Counted from the stretch's first letter, positions 1 to 10,035 are shown. The stretch is DNA of 64,000 bases from Chitinophaga deserti (GCF_003149455.1 NZ_QFFK01000006.1:315136-379135); one strand, 5' to 3'. A program made the numbers and translations. Notes: generated by a model from the sequence alone, not told the origin.

Positions 1-31
1 TTTGTATAATTCAACCGGAATTATACTTTTG
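1..31 (+). promoter_or_regulatory. Promoter of tRNA-Ser(UGA), first copy
   Basis: TTTG at 1-4, a 19-bp spacer and TACTTTTG at 24-31 match the Bacteroidota housekeeping promoter pattern TTTG-N19-TAnnTTTG exactly. The tRNA begins four bases after the -7 box, so transcription starts at or next to the mature 5' end. The same promoter recurs at 28909-28939 before the second copy. Confidence 0.8.
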
Positions 32-35
32 CGCC

Positions 36-120
36 GGAGGAATGGCAGAGCGGTCGATTGCGGCAGTCTTGAAAACTGTTGGCTGTAACAGGTCCGGGGG
101 TTCGAATCCCTCTTCCTCCG
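36..120 (+). tRNA. tRNA-Ser (anticodon UGA), copy 1
   Basis: An 85-nt class II tRNA. The acceptor stem GGAGGAA (36-42) pairs with TTCCTCC (113-119), followed by discriminator G120. The anticodon loop is CTTGAAA between CAGT and ACTG, giving anticodon TGA. A long variable arm (CTGTAACAGG region) is typical of tRNA-Ser, and the T loop is TTCGAAT. CCA is not encoded. It differs from the copy at 28944-29028 by one base in the variable arm. Confidence 0.95.
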
Positions 121-598
121 CTGAAATAAGCCTGGCTAATAGCCGGGCGTTTTTGTTTTTAAGAGAGGGGAATTGCGGGCAGTCTCATATCGAATGATTT
201 TGACTGTAACAGGTCCGGGGGTTCGAATCCCTCTTCCTCCGCTGAAATAAGCCTGGCTAATAGCCGGGCGTTTTTGTTTTTATGGGATGTGGAAGTCTTT
301 GCATACCTGATTTGACTGTAACAGGTCCGGGGTTCGAATCCGGCTAACTCCGCTGAATATTTCCCGGCCTTAAACCGGGGATTTTTGTTTTAGGGAGTGT
401 CAGTCTCTTCTTAAATGATTTTGACTGTAACAGGTCCGGGGTTCGAATCCGGCTGACTCCGCTGAATATTTCCCGGCCTTAAGTCGGGGATTTTTGTTTT
501 AAGGAGTATCAGTCTCTTCTTAAATGATTTTGACTGTAACAGGTCCGGGGGGCGAATCCGGCTGACTCTGCTGAAAATCGCTTCCACAAGTTTGCCCC
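121..598 (+). repeat. Tandem array of degenerate tRNA-Ser 3' halves, each with a terminator
   Basis: The 3' half of the upstream tRNA (variable arm, T arm, acceptor 3' strand) recurs at 201-241, 313-352, 422-461 and 531-570, in steps of 112, 109 and 109 bp. Each copy except the last is followed by a GC hairpin and T-run (for example 130-160, 251-280, 363-388). The D arm and anticodon arm are lost, so these are not functional tRNAs. In the copy ending at 461 the 5' flank GGAGTGTCAG (394-403) can pair with CTGACTCC (453-460) around a GT bulge, giving an acceptor-like stem. The last copy is damaged in its T loop. Successive tandem duplication, or stacked attachment-site scars of integrated elements, could both produce this. 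No integrase gene is present in the window. Confidence 0.85.
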
Positions 599-658
599 GG
601 GTATCCCGGGTTTTTATTGGAAAAAATGGGGGAATTTACTAAACTCGCATTCGAATAC

Positions 659-746
659 GGAGAGATGTCAGAGCTGGTTGAATGTACCTGACTCGAAATC
701 AGGTGTACTCGAAAGAGTACCGGGGGTTCGAATCCCTCTCTCTCCG
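659..746 (+). tRNA. tRNA-Ser (anticodon CGA)
   Basis: An 88-nt class II tRNA. The acceptor GGAGAGA (659-665) pairs with TCTCTCC (739-745), with discriminator G746. The anticodon stem CCTGA/TCAGG encloses CTCGAAA, giving anticodon CGA. The long variable arm (GTACTCGAAAGAGTAC) is a hairpin, as expected for tRNA-Ser. It is an intact serine tRNA downstream of the degenerate array. Confidence 0.95.
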
Positions 747-750
747 CAGT

Positions 751-795
751 TGGGGATAAATCGTCATTAAGATCGTTTATCCCCATTTCATTTTG
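751..795 (+). terminator. Terminator after tRNA-Ser(CGA)
   Basis: TGGGGATAAA (751-760) is perfectly complementary to TTTATCCCCA (776-785), with a 15-nt loop, and a T-rich tail follows. It lies directly after the tRNA. Confidence 0.7.
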
Positions 796-846
796 TTCTC
801 TATTACCCGCCCGCAGCCCGATGAGCTGAATTCAATGTAAAATTGT

Positions 847-3033
847 ATGATAAGAAAGCCTACGTTATTATGGTGCCTGTTAATTTGTAACATGGGTGCC
901 TTTGCTCAAACAAATAAAGTTGCCTTACCTGCACAGGAAATATTTAAAAATACCTGGACAAAGCCACCTTCACATATTCCGAACAATGCTTCAATTGACG
1001 CTCCCTTAATGGGAAACGGTGATGTAACGATGAGTGTCGGATGTAAGGGAGACCGGTTGCGGTATTACCTGTCTAAGAACGATTTTTGGCGGTTGCGGTC
1101 AAAGGCTGATGGCTTGTCGGGCCCCAGGGTAGTGGGTTTTGTAGATATTAAAGTTAATGGGTTTAATGAGGGCGATTTTTCTGCGGAACAGTCACTTAGG
1201 AATGGTATTACTGCATGTTTGCTACAAAATAATGCGCAAAGTGTGATGGTAAAATCATGGGTGTCAGCCATAGAAAATCTGATCTTTATTGAAATAAGTG
1301 CAGCAGGTAAAGCAACAAATGTTTCCATTAATTTAAATGCTCCGGAACATAAACATGCTGCATTGAAAAGCGGGAAAGTAAATGATGTTTTCTGGCTTAC
1401 CCGGGCCTTTACTGATAGTGTAGATATTCCAACCGAAGTGTCTGTAGCCTTAAGAGCCTTTAATTATAAGGATAGTACTGTTCTGCTTCAGCCCGGAAAG
1501 AAAATAATTGTTGCCCTTGCAATTGAAAGTAAGTTTAAAACAGAAGAGCCTTTGAACGCCGTGTTGAAGCAAGTGAATAAACTTAATGAGAAATCAGCTA
1601 CAACATTCATTAAAAAGCATAATGACTGGTGGGAATTATATTGGAGTAAATCCAGTATATCTGTGGATAATCCGGTATTGATGAAAGCTTATTATCAGGG
1701 ATTATATACCATGGCTGCCTGCAGCCGAGATCCAAAGTTTCCTCCCGGAATATTTGGCTGGACTACATCGGATAATCCGGCATGGAACGGCGACTACCAT
1801 TTGAACTATAATTTTCAGGCCCCTTTTTATGGACTTTATGCAGCTAATCGTTTAGTGCAAGGGGAACCTCATGATGCTCCACTGCTTGATTTTATGCCAA
1901 GGGGAGAATGGTATGCAAAGAATGTTAACCACACACGGGGGATCCTGTATCCGGTGGGTATTGGCCCCATGGGGATAGAAGTAACCAGAGACTTTCCTGT
2001 GGGAGGTTACCAAAAGGAAGGGGATATCCAGGAGGGTGGATTGTTTTATGGTCAACGTTCCAATGCGGCATACGGATTGTTAAACATGGCGCAACAATGG
2101 CGTTGCACCTATGATGAAAAGTATGGTAAGAAAATCTATCCATATGCACTTGCTGTGGTCAATTTTTGGGAAGATTACCTGAAATTCGAAGAGGGCAGGT
2201 ATGTGATTTATGGAGATGCCATTCATGAAGGATCAGGTGAAGATAAGAACCCGATTTTATCGCTTGGGTTAGTACGGAATGCCTTTGATTTGATCCTTGA
2301 TTTAAGCACCACTTTGAAGCTTGATGAAGACAGGCAGGAAAAATGGAGAGATATGCTGAGTAAGCTGAGTGATTTTCCTGTTCAGGAGAGGAGTAATAAA
2401 AAGGTATTCCGGTATACAGAGAAGGGTGTTGATTGGTGGCCAGACAATGGTTTGGGAATACAGCACATATATCCATCCAATGCAATTAACCTGGATAGTA
2501 AAGCGGAATTATTGAATGTTGCCCGCAATACAATTGATGAAATGAAGCGCTGGCAGGATATGAATACCAGTAGTAGCTTTTTTATGGCTGCTATCAGAGT
2601 CGGATATGATTCATCTGTTATCGTCAATGAATTACATAAGTACGCCTTGCATACTTATCCCAACGGCTTTCAGTTTAATAATCCCCATGGAATAGAAAAT
2701 AGCTGTACTGTTGCGAATGCGCTTAATGAAATGCTATGCATGAGTGCAGGAAATGTAATTCGCTTATTCAATGGGTTTTCAAAAGAACAACATGCAGGGT
2801 TTAAGAATATCAGGGCATGGGGAGGCTTTCTGGTTTCTGCCAGTCTGAAAAACGAAATGGTTACAGACGTTAAGATCATAAGTGAAAAAGGAAGAATTTG
2901 TACGCTGGTAAATCCATGGCCCGGCAAAAAGGTGCTTCTGATCAGAAACGGGAAAAAATCAGAGGTAATTAGTGGAAGCAGGATTTCTTTTAAGACAGCA
3001 ACAAATGAAACTATAGGAATCCAATGTAATTGA
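847..3033 (+). CDS. Secreted GH95-like (alpha/alpha)6-barrel glycoside hydrolase
   Basis: A 728-residue protein with an N-terminal signal peptide ending near A20-Q21. The N-terminal part resembles the beta-sandwich of clan GH-L enzymes (PLMGNGDVTMSVG resembles the PLGNGRLGAMV motif of family GH95). The middle has the helical-barrel signature WNGDYHLNYNFQAPFYGL. The C-terminal segment around NIRAWGGFLV corresponds to the short beta-domain after the barrel in GH95. The likely role is cleavage of a plant or microbial glycan outside the cytoplasm, but the substrate cannot be read from sequence. The gene is visibly AT-richer than what follows (line 1261-1320 has 21 G+C in 60, against 34 in 60 for 3361-3420), and it sits directly after the tRNA-Ser array, so it may be horizontally acquired. 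Confidence 0.7.
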   Translation: MIRKPTLLWCLLICNMGAFAQTNKVALPAQEIFKNTWTKPPSHIPNNASIDAPLMGNGDVTMSVGCKGDRLRYYLSKNDFWRLRSKADGLSGPRVVGFVDIKVNGFNEGDFSAEQSLRNGITACLLQNNAQSVMVKSWVSAIENLIFIEISAAGKATNVSINLNAPEHKHAALKSGKVNDVFWLTRAFTDSVDIPTEVSVALRAFNYKDSTVLLQPGKKIIVALAIESKFKTEEPLNAVLKQVNKLNEKSATTFIKKHNDWWELYWSKSSISVDNPVLMKAYYQGLYTMAACSRDPKFPPGIFGWTTSDNPAWNGDYHLNYNFQAPFYGLYAANRLVQGEPHDAPLLDFMPRGEWYAKNVNHTRGILYPVGIGPMGIEVTRDFPVGGYQKEGDIQEGGLFYGQRSNAAYGLLNMAQQWRCTYDEKYGKKIYPYALAVVNFWEDYLKFEEGRYVIYGDAIHEGSGEDKNPILSLGLVRNAFDLILDLSTTLKLDEDRQEKWRDMLSKLSDFPVQERSNKKVFRYTEKGVDWWPDNGLGIQHIYPSNAINLDSKAELLNVARNTIDEMKRWQDMNTSSSFFMAAIRVGYDSSVIVNELHKYALHTYPNGFQFNNPHGIENSCTVANALNEMLCMSAGNVIRLFNGFSKEQHAGFKNIRAWGGFLVSASLKNEMVTDVKIISEKGRICTLVNPWPGKKVLLIRNGKKSEVISGSRISFKTATNETIGIQCN

Positions 3034-3151
3034 ACCATTTGCAGTATCCGGAGAGGTGAATGGGGTTTTGATTAATCAGCGCTTAAAAGCTTCAGATTTT
3101 TTCTTATTTTTATTTCCTCAGTAGTTATCAACCAATCCCGTCTTTCCGGAC

Positions 3152-3760
3152 ATGCACGAAATTCCACATAGCGACAGTAATATGCTGCGTTTGCTCGCCG
3201 ATGGAGACGAACAGGCGTTCCGTACGCTGTTCGAGCGGTATTGGGACGGGGTGTACTCCACTTCACTGGCACTTACCAAATCTGCCGCCATCGCGGAAGA
3301 TATAGCACAGGATGTTTTCACGATCTTATGGGAGAAACGGGCTGATATGGCCAATGTTTCCCGGCTGGAAGGGTACCTCTTCATCACCGCCCGTAACCTG
3401 ATCTATTCCCGGTTACGGAAGCTGGCTTCGGGAGATGCCTACCGGCAATATGTATTGCAGTTCCTGCACGAAGGCGGCGGCCTGCAGGCCGATCATGCTG
3501 CCGAGTTCCGGGAACTGGAGCAATGTGTGCTCACTGCCATCCGGCAGCTCCCTCCGCAGCAGCAACGGGCTTTTACCCTGAGCCGTTTCGAGGGTATGCG
3601 GCATGAAGAGATCGCTTCTACCATGGGCGTATCCCGCATTACCATTAAGAGTTATATCGTGCAGGCCATCTCTACGCTGCGCAAGGCCCTTTCCAACCAC
3701 CCCTCCGGAGCAATGGGCGCGCTCTGGGCTTTCGTTTTCCTCTCCGAAAATATTTTTTGA
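3152..3760 (+). CDS. ECF RNA polymerase sigma factor (FecI/RpoE type)
   Basis: 202 residues with the two-domain layout of extracytoplasmic function sigma factors. Region 2 is at about residues 20-85 (AEDIAQDVFTILWEK in region 2.2; ARNLIYSRLRK at its end). Region 4 is at about 125-185, with the helix-turn-helix HEEIASTMGVSRITIKSYI. It starts at the only early ATG. The next gene, 76 bp downstream, encodes a FecR-type anti-sigma factor, followed by SusC and SusD. In this arrangement the sigma factor is normally released when the outer-membrane transporter binds its substrate, and it then transcribes susCD. Confidence 0.93.
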   Translation: MHEIPHSDSNMLRLLADGDEQAFRTLFERYWDGVYSTSLALTKSAAIAEDIAQDVFTILWEKRADMANVSRLEGYLFITARNLIYSRLRKLASGDAYRQYVLQFLHEGGGLQADHAAEFRELEQCVLTAIRQLPPQQQRAFTLSRFEGMRHEEIASTMGVSRITIKSYIVQAISTLRKALSNHPSGAMGALWAFVFLSENIF

Positions 3761-3836
3761 TTCAGGCACCTCCCTGTGGGGGAGTTGTGCGTCTTTACCA
3801 TGATTACCGGCAATACCGGCAACCCTATCGCACGTT

Positions 3837-5003
3837 ATGGACCATCAGACATTCACCAACTTACTCAAACGCTACCTCAGCGAGGAATTAAGCCAGGAAG
3901 AAGCCTCCCGGTTGCTGGACTCACTGGACGATGATGCCATGCGGCAGGAATGGGAACAGGCCGTAGGGGAGCTCCTGCGCGATAAATCTGCCCATGGGCA
4001 GTCGGATCCGCAAAGGATGGAAGCCGTGCGCCAGCGCATCATGGCCGGTACTCCTAAACCAGTCCTGCGGAAAACTGTTATACGCAAACTCCGCCCTGTA
4101 TGGGCCGCAGCCGCCATACTTACCGTAATATCAGTGGCTTATTTCTGGCCCCGTACTTCCGGTAACGGGCCATCTGTAGCCAAAGTATCGGAAGCCCCGC
4201 TGGAAGTGGTTCCGGGTGGAAATAAGGCCGTCCTGTATCTCGCCGGGGGGCAGGCGATTACGCTGGATACGGCAGGGAATGGGGCCATCGCCAGCCAGGG
4301 AAATGTTCAGGTTATAAAGCTCAACAGCGGGCAGCTGGCCTACCAGGGCGCCGGCAGGGAAGGAGAAGTGGCATACAATACCCTCGCCACCCCGCGGGGC
4401 GGACAATTCCGCATCATCCTGCCAGACGGGTCTTCCGTATGGCTGAACGCGGCATCATCCCTGCGTTTCCCTACCGCATTTACGGGGAAGGAAAGGATAG
4501 TAGAACTGAACGGGGAAGCCTATTTCGAGATTGCGAAGAATGCTAAAATGCCTTTCCATGTGAAGGTGAAGGATATGACCGTACAGGTACTGGGTACCCA
4601 TTTCAACGTAATGGCCTACGACGACGAAGCCAGCATCCGCACCACGCTGCTGGAAGGCGCCGTGAATGTGAAGCAGGGAGTACATTCTCTGAATATGCAC
4701 CCCGGCCAGCAGGTGAGCGCACACCCGGGAGGGAACATGAGCATACAGGATGGGGTGGATGTGGAGGAAGTGGTAGCCTGGAAGAACGGGTATTTCCACT
4801 TTAACCACGAATCCCTGCAGGGCGTAATGCGTGAAATAGGGCGCTGGTACGATGCGGAGATATCCTATGAAGGGGATGTGCCGGACAGGGAGTTTGGCGG
4901 TAAAATAGCCCGGAGCAGCAGCGTTACAGACGTATTGAAAATATTGGAACTCAGTAATGTACGTTACAGGATAGAAGGCAAGAAGATTATCGTAACACCA
5001 TAG
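3837..5003 (+). CDS. FecR-family anti-sigma factor
   Basis: 388 residues. A cytoplasmic N-terminal segment (1-85) would hold the sigma factor, and a single membrane span lies at about 87-104 (VWAAAAILTVISVAYFW). The periplasmic FecR domain is at roughly 180-290 (TPRGGQFRIILPDGSSVWLNA, a typical FecR core). The C-terminal DUF4974-type domain ends with RYRIEGKKIIVTP. It is predicted to relay the signal from the STN domain of the adjacent SusC (5230-8559) to the sigma factor at 3152. Confidence 0.93.
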   Translation: MDHQTFTNLLKRYLSEELSQEEASRLLDSLDDDAMRQEWEQAVGELLRDKSAHGQSDPQRMEAVRQRIMAGTPKPVLRKTVIRKLRPVWAAAAILTVISVAYFWPRTSGNGPSVAKVSEAPLEVVPGGNKAVLYLAGGQAITLDTAGNGAIASQGNVQVIKLNSGQLAYQGAGREGEVAYNTLATPRGGQFRIILPDGSSVWLNAASSLRFPTAFTGKERIVELNGEAYFEIAKNAKMPFHVKVKDMTVQVLGTHFNVMAYDDEASIRTTLLEGAVNVKQGVHSLNMHPGQQVSAHPGGNMSIQDGVDVEEVVAWKNGYFHFNHESLQGVMREIGRWYDAEISYEGDVPDREFGGKIARSSSVTDVLKILELSNVRYRIEGKKIIVTP

Positions 5004-5229
5004 TATTCATCATTATTTCATTCCACAAACCATTATTCTTATAACCGTTATGAAAGAAAAAGCGACATGACTTTCCCGTAAAAAGGTTTCGCCCATAAAA
5101 AACCGGGCCCGATGGCAGTCGGTCCCGGCAAGGATGTAAGGGCAAACCATACAAAAAGGATTTACACGGCATTCCACGACACTGGCACCTGGCCAGACGG
5201 GATTTTTATTACCCTAACAAACCAAAATT

Positions 5230-8200
5230 ATGCAAATTAGTGCTATTTGTACGCGGTATTTTACGCGGCGATTGATTTACAAAACGCTGTTGTGTATGAA
5301 GTTTTCCGCTATTCTGCTACTGGCCGCCTGCCTCCAGGTAAGTGCCAAAAGCCTGGCGCAGCAGGTATCACTTTCTGAGCGCAATGCATCTATAGAAAGA
5401 TTGTTCCGCTCCATTGAAAAGCAAACAGGATATGTTTTTTTCTACGATCATCAACTGATCGATAAAGCTCCGCGGGTAAACCTGAAAGTGAGCAACATCC
5501 CGCTGGAGGAAGCGGTGGAACTGGTACTGAAAGGCCAGCCGCTTTCCTATTCCATCATCGGGAAGAATATCGTCATCAAGGAGCGGAGATCAGTTTTCTC
5601 TCCCTTATCTCCCGTGAAAGTACTGGTGCAGGATACCATGATTAACATCACAGGCCGTGTACTGGATATAGACGGGCAGGCGCTTCCGGGCGCCACGGTC
5701 TCCGTAAAAGGCAGCGGCTCGCAGGGTACCGTAACGGATGCGGAAGGCTACTTCAAACTGCGGGTGCCACGCGGTACGATTATAGAAGTTACCTATATCG
5801 GTTATAAAAGTACTGAGCAAACAGTGCTCGTGAGCCAGCCCCTCCAGTTTACACTGGCACCGCAGGCAGCCAGTGCAGATGAATTTGTAGTGGTGGGTTA
5901 CGGCACCGTTCGTAAAAGCGACCTTACCGGCTCACTGAGCCAGGTGAAGTCCAAAGAAATCAATGCATTTCCCTCTACCAACGTCATGCAGGCCCTCAGC
6001 GGCCGTGCTGCTGGTGTACGGGTTATTCAGAACGGCGGATCGCCCGGTGGCGGCGTAAGCGTGCGCATTCGTGGTACCAACTCCATCCTGGGTGGCAATG
6101 AACCCCTGTATGTGATCGACGGGTTCCCTTACGACGGTAACCCCACCTTCCTCCAGAATGCCGACATCGAATCGATGGAAATCCTCAAAGATGCATCTTC
6201 CACCGCCATCTACGGTTCCCGTGGCGCCAACGGCGTGGTAATGATCACCACCCGCTCCGGCAACAAAGGCGGCCGTACCACGGTAGATGTGGATGCAGGG
6301 TATACCATGCAGTTCGTATCCCGCAAAATGGACCTGATGAATGCCCGCGAATATGCTTTACTGTATAATGAACAGGCACGTAATGACGGTGTGGCTGAAT
6401 ACTTTACGCAGGCGCAGATAGACAGTCTGGGTAAAGACCCCGGCACCGACTGGCAGGACCTTGTGCTCCGCACCGCGCCCATTTACAATGTCAGCGCCAC
6501 GGTTAACGGGGGCACTGAGAAAACACGCTTCTCCCTTTCCGGATCTGCCTTCCTGCAGGACGGTATCGTGAAAGCCAGTGATTATAAACGCTACAACATC
6601 CGCGGAAACATTGAGCACGATATCAGTAAGGTGTTCAGCGTTTCCATGAATACGATCCTTACCCGCCTCAACAGCTCCCGGCAGAACTCGGGCCTTGGTA
6701 ACCGCGGTAATGATCTGATATCTGGTATGCTGATGGCGCCGCCTTCACTATCGCCTTATCTGCCCAACGGTACTTACCGCAGGCTGAATACAGCATATCC
6801 CTTCATCTCCAACGTAATCGTTAATCCGCTCATCTTCATCAACGAGCAGTCGAATATGATTAAGGGCGACCGTGTGCTGGCAAATGCCGCGCTCACTATT
6901 AAACCCTTTAAAGGCTTATCCATCCGCATCTCAGGGGGTATCGACAATCTGAACGACCGGGTGGATGTGTATAACAAAATCGAGCCAACTACCAACTCCA
7001 TTGGCTATGCGGATGTGCAAACGTCACAGTATACCAGCCTGCTGAACGAGAACGTGGCTACCTATACCAATACTTTCGGTGATCATTCACTGACGGCTAT
7101 GGCGGGCTTTACCTACCAGGATAAGGTATCTACCAGTATGAACGGTTCCGGAACCGGCTTCCTCAGTGATGTGGTGTATACCGGTAACCTGCAGGGCGCC
7201 ATAACACCGGGTATCCCTACTTCGGGGTACTCCAAATGGGTATTGCTGTCGTACCTGGGGCGTGTCAATTATTCGTATCAGGACAAATACCTGCTCACGG
7301 CCAGCATTCGCCGCGATGGCTCTTCGCGTTATTCCAAAGGCCAGCAATGGCAGAGTTTCCCTTCTGTGGCATTTGCCTGGAAGGCTTCCAACGAGTCGTT
7401 CCTGAAGCAGTCTGATGCGGTTTCCGACCTGAAGGTGAGGGCCAGCTGGGGCTTGTCGGGCAATCCGTCGATAGGTCCGTATTCCACCTTACGGCAGCTG
7501 GGTTCCCTCAATACTATTTTCGGTGATCAACTTGCTATTGGCTTCGCTCCCGGAACAACACTGCCCGGCGATTTACGCTGGGAAGTAACCCGGCAGGTAG
7601 ACCTCGGCATCGATGCAGGTTTCCTGAAAAACAGGCTGCACTTCACCTTCGATGTGTATCATAAAAAGACCCGCGACCTTCTCAACAGGGTGAAGCTGCC
7701 TGTTTCTATGGGTTATGCCACCACTGTGCAGAACGTAGGCGAGATCGAGAATAAAGGGTTCGAGATAGGGGTAGACGGAGCTATTTTCCAGGGACGGGAA
7801 GTATCCTGGAATGTTAGCGCCAACCTCGGCTTCAACCGTAACAAGGTGCTGAAACTGTATAACGGTCAGGATATTAACGGCGATGCTTTCTATACCGGAT
7901 CTGTACAGGATTTCGTGAACATCCTCCGCGAAGGAAAGCCGCTGGGCGTTTTTTATGGCTATAAAGAAATCGGGTATACCGCAAACGGAAACCTCAACTA
8001 CGAGGATATCAACAAAGACGGGAAGATCAATGCGGCTGATAAAACCTTCATCGGTGATCCCAACCCTGATTTTATCTACGGCATCAATTCCGTTACCAGC
8101 TACAAGGGTATCGAACTCACCGTGTTCCTGCAAGGCTCCCAGGGCAACGATATCTTTAACCTGAACCGCGTGGCGGCACTGGACCTGGGTATGGGCCTCA

Positions 8201-8559
8201 ACCTCCCCCGTGAAGTGTTTGAAAGCCACTGGACGCCGGAGAATCCTAATGCCAAATATCCCCGCATTACCAGAACGCTAACGGCGAATATGTCGTCGCG
8301 CTTCGTGGAAGACGGGTCTTACCTCCGCATCCGCAACATCCAGCTGGCGTATAACCTGCCGGTTTCCAATGTGGCGAAATGGTTCAGGTCTGCACAGGTA
8401 TATGTAAGCGGACAGAACCTCATCACCTTCACCAAATACTCCTGGTACGATCCGGAAGTGAACGCCTATGGCGGTACCAACTCCATCAACCAGGGTATCG
8501 ACTATTCCATTTACCCGATGAGCAAATCGGTGACAGTGGGCGTACGCTGCGGGTTCTGA
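5230..8559 (+). CDS. SusC/RagA-family TonB-linked outer-membrane transporter with STN domain
   Basis: 1109 residues. It has a long N-terminal leader with a signal segment at 24-44 and an STN (secretin/TonB N-terminal) signalling domain at about 45-117. A carboxypeptidase-regulatory-like beta-sandwich follows at about 138-210 (ITGRVLDIDGQALPGATVSVKG). The plug begins near 218 (VVVGYGTVRKSDLTGS) and contains DGFPYDG and ILKDASSTAIYGSRGANGVV, both diagnostic of SusC. The remainder is a 22-stranded barrel. The STN domain fits control through the FecR/sigma pair upstream. It works with SusD (8584) to import an oligomer bound at the cell surface. The 226-bp gap before it probably holds its sigma-dependent promoter. 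A later in-frame ATG at 5296 is possible, but the long leader is usual in this family. Confidence 0.95.
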   Translation: MQISAICTRYFTRRLIYKTLLCMKFSAILLLAACLQVSAKSLAQQVSLSERNASIERLFRSIEKQTGYVFFYDHQLIDKAPRVNLKVSNIPLEEAVELVLKGQPLSYSIIGKNIVIKERRSVFSPLSPVKVLVQDTMINITGRVLDIDGQALPGATVSVKGSGSQGTVTDAEGYFKLRVPRGTIIEVTYIGYKSTEQTVLVSQPLQFTLAPQAASADEFVVVGYGTVRKSDLTGSLSQVKSKEINAFPSTNVMQALSGRAAGVRVIQNGGSPGGGVSVRIRGTNSILGGNEPLYVIDGFPYDGNPTFLQNADIESMEILKDASSTAIYGSRGANGVVMITTRSGNKGGRTTVDVDAGYTMQFVSRKMDLMNAREYALLYNEQARNDGVAEYFTQAQIDSLGKDPGTDWQDLVLRTAPIYNVSATVNGGTEKTRFSLSGSAFLQDGIVKASDYKRYNIRGNIEHDISKVFSVSMNTILTRLNSSRQNSGLGNRGNDLISGMLMAPPSLSPYLPNGTYRRLNTAYPFISNVIVNPLIFINEQSNMIKGDRVLANAALTIKPFKGLSIRISGGIDNLNDRVDVYNKIEPTTNSIGYADVQTSQYTSLLNENVATYTNTFGDHSLTAMAGFTYQDKVSTSMNGSGTGFLSDVVYTGNLQGAITPGIPTSGYSKWVLLSYLGRVNYSYQDKYLLTASIRRDGSSRYSKGQQWQSFPSVAFAWKASNESFLKQSDAVSDLKVRASWGLSGNPSIGPYSTLRQLGSLNTIFGDQLAIGFAPGTTLPGDLRWEVTRQVDLGIDAGFLKNRLHFTFDVYHKKTRDLLNRVKLPVSMGYATTVQNVGEIENKGFEIGVDGAIFQGREVSWNVSANLGFNRNKVLKLYNGQDINGDAFYTGSVQDFVNILREGKPLGVFYGYKEIGYTANGNLNYEDINKDGKINAADKTFIGDPNPDFIYGINSVTSYKGIELTVFLQGSQGNDIFNLNRVAALDLGMGLNLPREVFESHWTPENPNAKYPRITRTLTANMSSRFVEDGSYLRIRNIQLAYNLPVSNVAKWFRSAQVYVSGQNLITFTKYSWYDPEVNAYGGTNSINQGIDYSIYPMSKSVTVGVRCGF

Positions 8560-8583
8560 TTCTTTTTCACCACCTAATTCAAC

Positions 8584-10035
8584 ATGATGAAACAATTAAC
8601 CTTACTCATATTAACCGCGCTGGTGATGGCTTCCTGCTCCGATGTACTGGAAGAGAAGCCACAATCCATAGCCGCGGAAGTTTTCTATAAAACACCGGCG
8701 GAAGTGGAAGCCGGCCTTAATGCGATCTATGTTCCCATCCGCCGGGGCAGTACCCTTGGTGCGTTGTACGAGTGCCAGCATGAGATTTATACCGAATACC
8801 TCTACGGCCGCGGCAGTCATGCCCCGCTGAACGATTATACCGGGCTGGATCAGACGAACGTGACCCGTGTGGGAGATATGTGGGCTGCTTTCTACGAATC
8901 TATCCGCAACGCCAACATTGTAATTGAGCGGGCGCCACTCGCCACTGCTATTGCACCTGCACAGCTGGATATATATCTGGCAGAAGCGCGCTGTATGCGG
9001 GCATTGAATTACTTCTACCTGGTGCGTAACTGGGATGGTGTGCCTATCCGTGATGAGAAGAACATGGATGCAAGGGAACTGGCACGCAATACCCGGGAGC
9101 AGGTATACAACTTCATTGTGGCGGATCTGCAATGGGCGGAAACACGCCTGCCCGATAAGCCGCGGCAGGGAGGCACTCCTTCCAAATGGTCTGCCAAGGC
9201 AATGCTGGCCGATGTGTATATGAACCTGCACCAGTACGATAAAGCCCGCGATCTGACCGGGGAAATCATCACTTCCAATAAGTTCAGTCTCGTGAATGTG
9301 GCAGTAGCGGATGATTTCGAGAAGGTTTTCGGGGCAGATATTTCCTCTTCCACGGAAGAGATATTTTATCTCAAATATGCAAGGGTACCCAGCGGACAAG
9401 GGTTTTCCTACCCCCAGTATTGCCACTATCCGAACTCGGGGTATTTTCCTCCCGGCGGGTTTTATACCTTCTACAGCGATTCGGAAGCAAATCCTTTCGT
9501 GAAAAACTGGGATAAAAACGATCTGCGTTATAAATTTAACTGGTACCCGCAAACGTTTGGCCTGGGATCCACTACCATTCTGCTCAAGAAGTTCGTGGAT
9601 AAACAGGCGGTAACAGCAGGGGGGAACGATTATCCCATGTACCGCTATGCCGACATTCTCCTGTTTTACGCCGAATGCGTAGCCCAGGCAGGTGCTGCGC
9701 CCACGGCAGATGCCATGGAAAAGCTCAATATGGTACGCCGCCGTGCTTATGGTAAAAATCCGCAGACAGCAGATGCCACTGTGGATTTTAAACTGGCAGA
9801 CTACAGCGGTAAACAGGCCTTTATTGACCTGGTGGTGCATGAACGCGGGTATGAAAATTGCGGAGAGTCCAAACGCTGGCTGGATCTGAAACGACTTGGC
9901 ATCGCAGAAGAGATCGTGCAGGCGGGCAAAGGCAAAACCATGACACAGCGCCATCTGCTTTGGCCCATCCCCGTTATTGAAACCAATTATAACAAAGCCA
10001 TAGATCCTGTGAAGGATCAGAATCCCGGTTACTAA
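8584..10035 (+). CDS. SusD/RagB-family surface nutrient-binding lipoprotein
   Basis: 483 residues with a lipoprotein signal (VMASC, lipidated Cys18). The N-terminal helical SusD repeats contain AEARCMRALNYFYLVRNWDGVPI, whose RALNYF/YLV...W.G.P pattern is diagnostic. The C-terminal half has the usual RYADILLFYAECVAQAG and ERGYENCGESKRWLDLKR motifs. It forms the lid of the SusC pore encoded 24 bp upstream and binds the ligand outside the cell. The ligand is unknown. Confidence 0.95.
   Translation: MMKQLTLLILTALVMASCSDVLEEKPQSIAAEVFYKTPAEVEAGLNAIYVPIRRGSTLGALYECQHEIYTEYLYGRGSHAPLNDYTGLDQTNVTRVGDMWAAFYESIRNANIVIERAPLATAIAPAQLDIYLAEARCMRALNYFYLVRNWDGVPIRDEKNMDARELARNTREQVYNFIVADLQWAETRLPDKPRQGGTPSKWSAKAMLADVYMNLHQYDKARDLTGEIITSNKFSLVNVAVADDFEKVFGADISSSTEEIFYLKYARVPSGQGFSYPQYCHYPNSGYFPPGGFYTFYSDSEANPFVKNWDKNDLRYKFNWYPQTFGLGSTTILLKKFVDKQAVTAGGNDYPMYRYADILLFYAECVAQAGAAPTADAMEKLNMVRRRAYGKNPQTADATVDFKLADYSGKQAFIDLVVHERGYENCGESKRWLDLKRLGIAEEIVQAGKGKTMTQRHLLWPIPVIETNYNKAIDPVKDQNPGY

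Noticed and set aside
201..570. Additional functional tRNA genes
   Set aside because: All four copies lack the D arm and anticodon arm; the T stem is broken in the last three.
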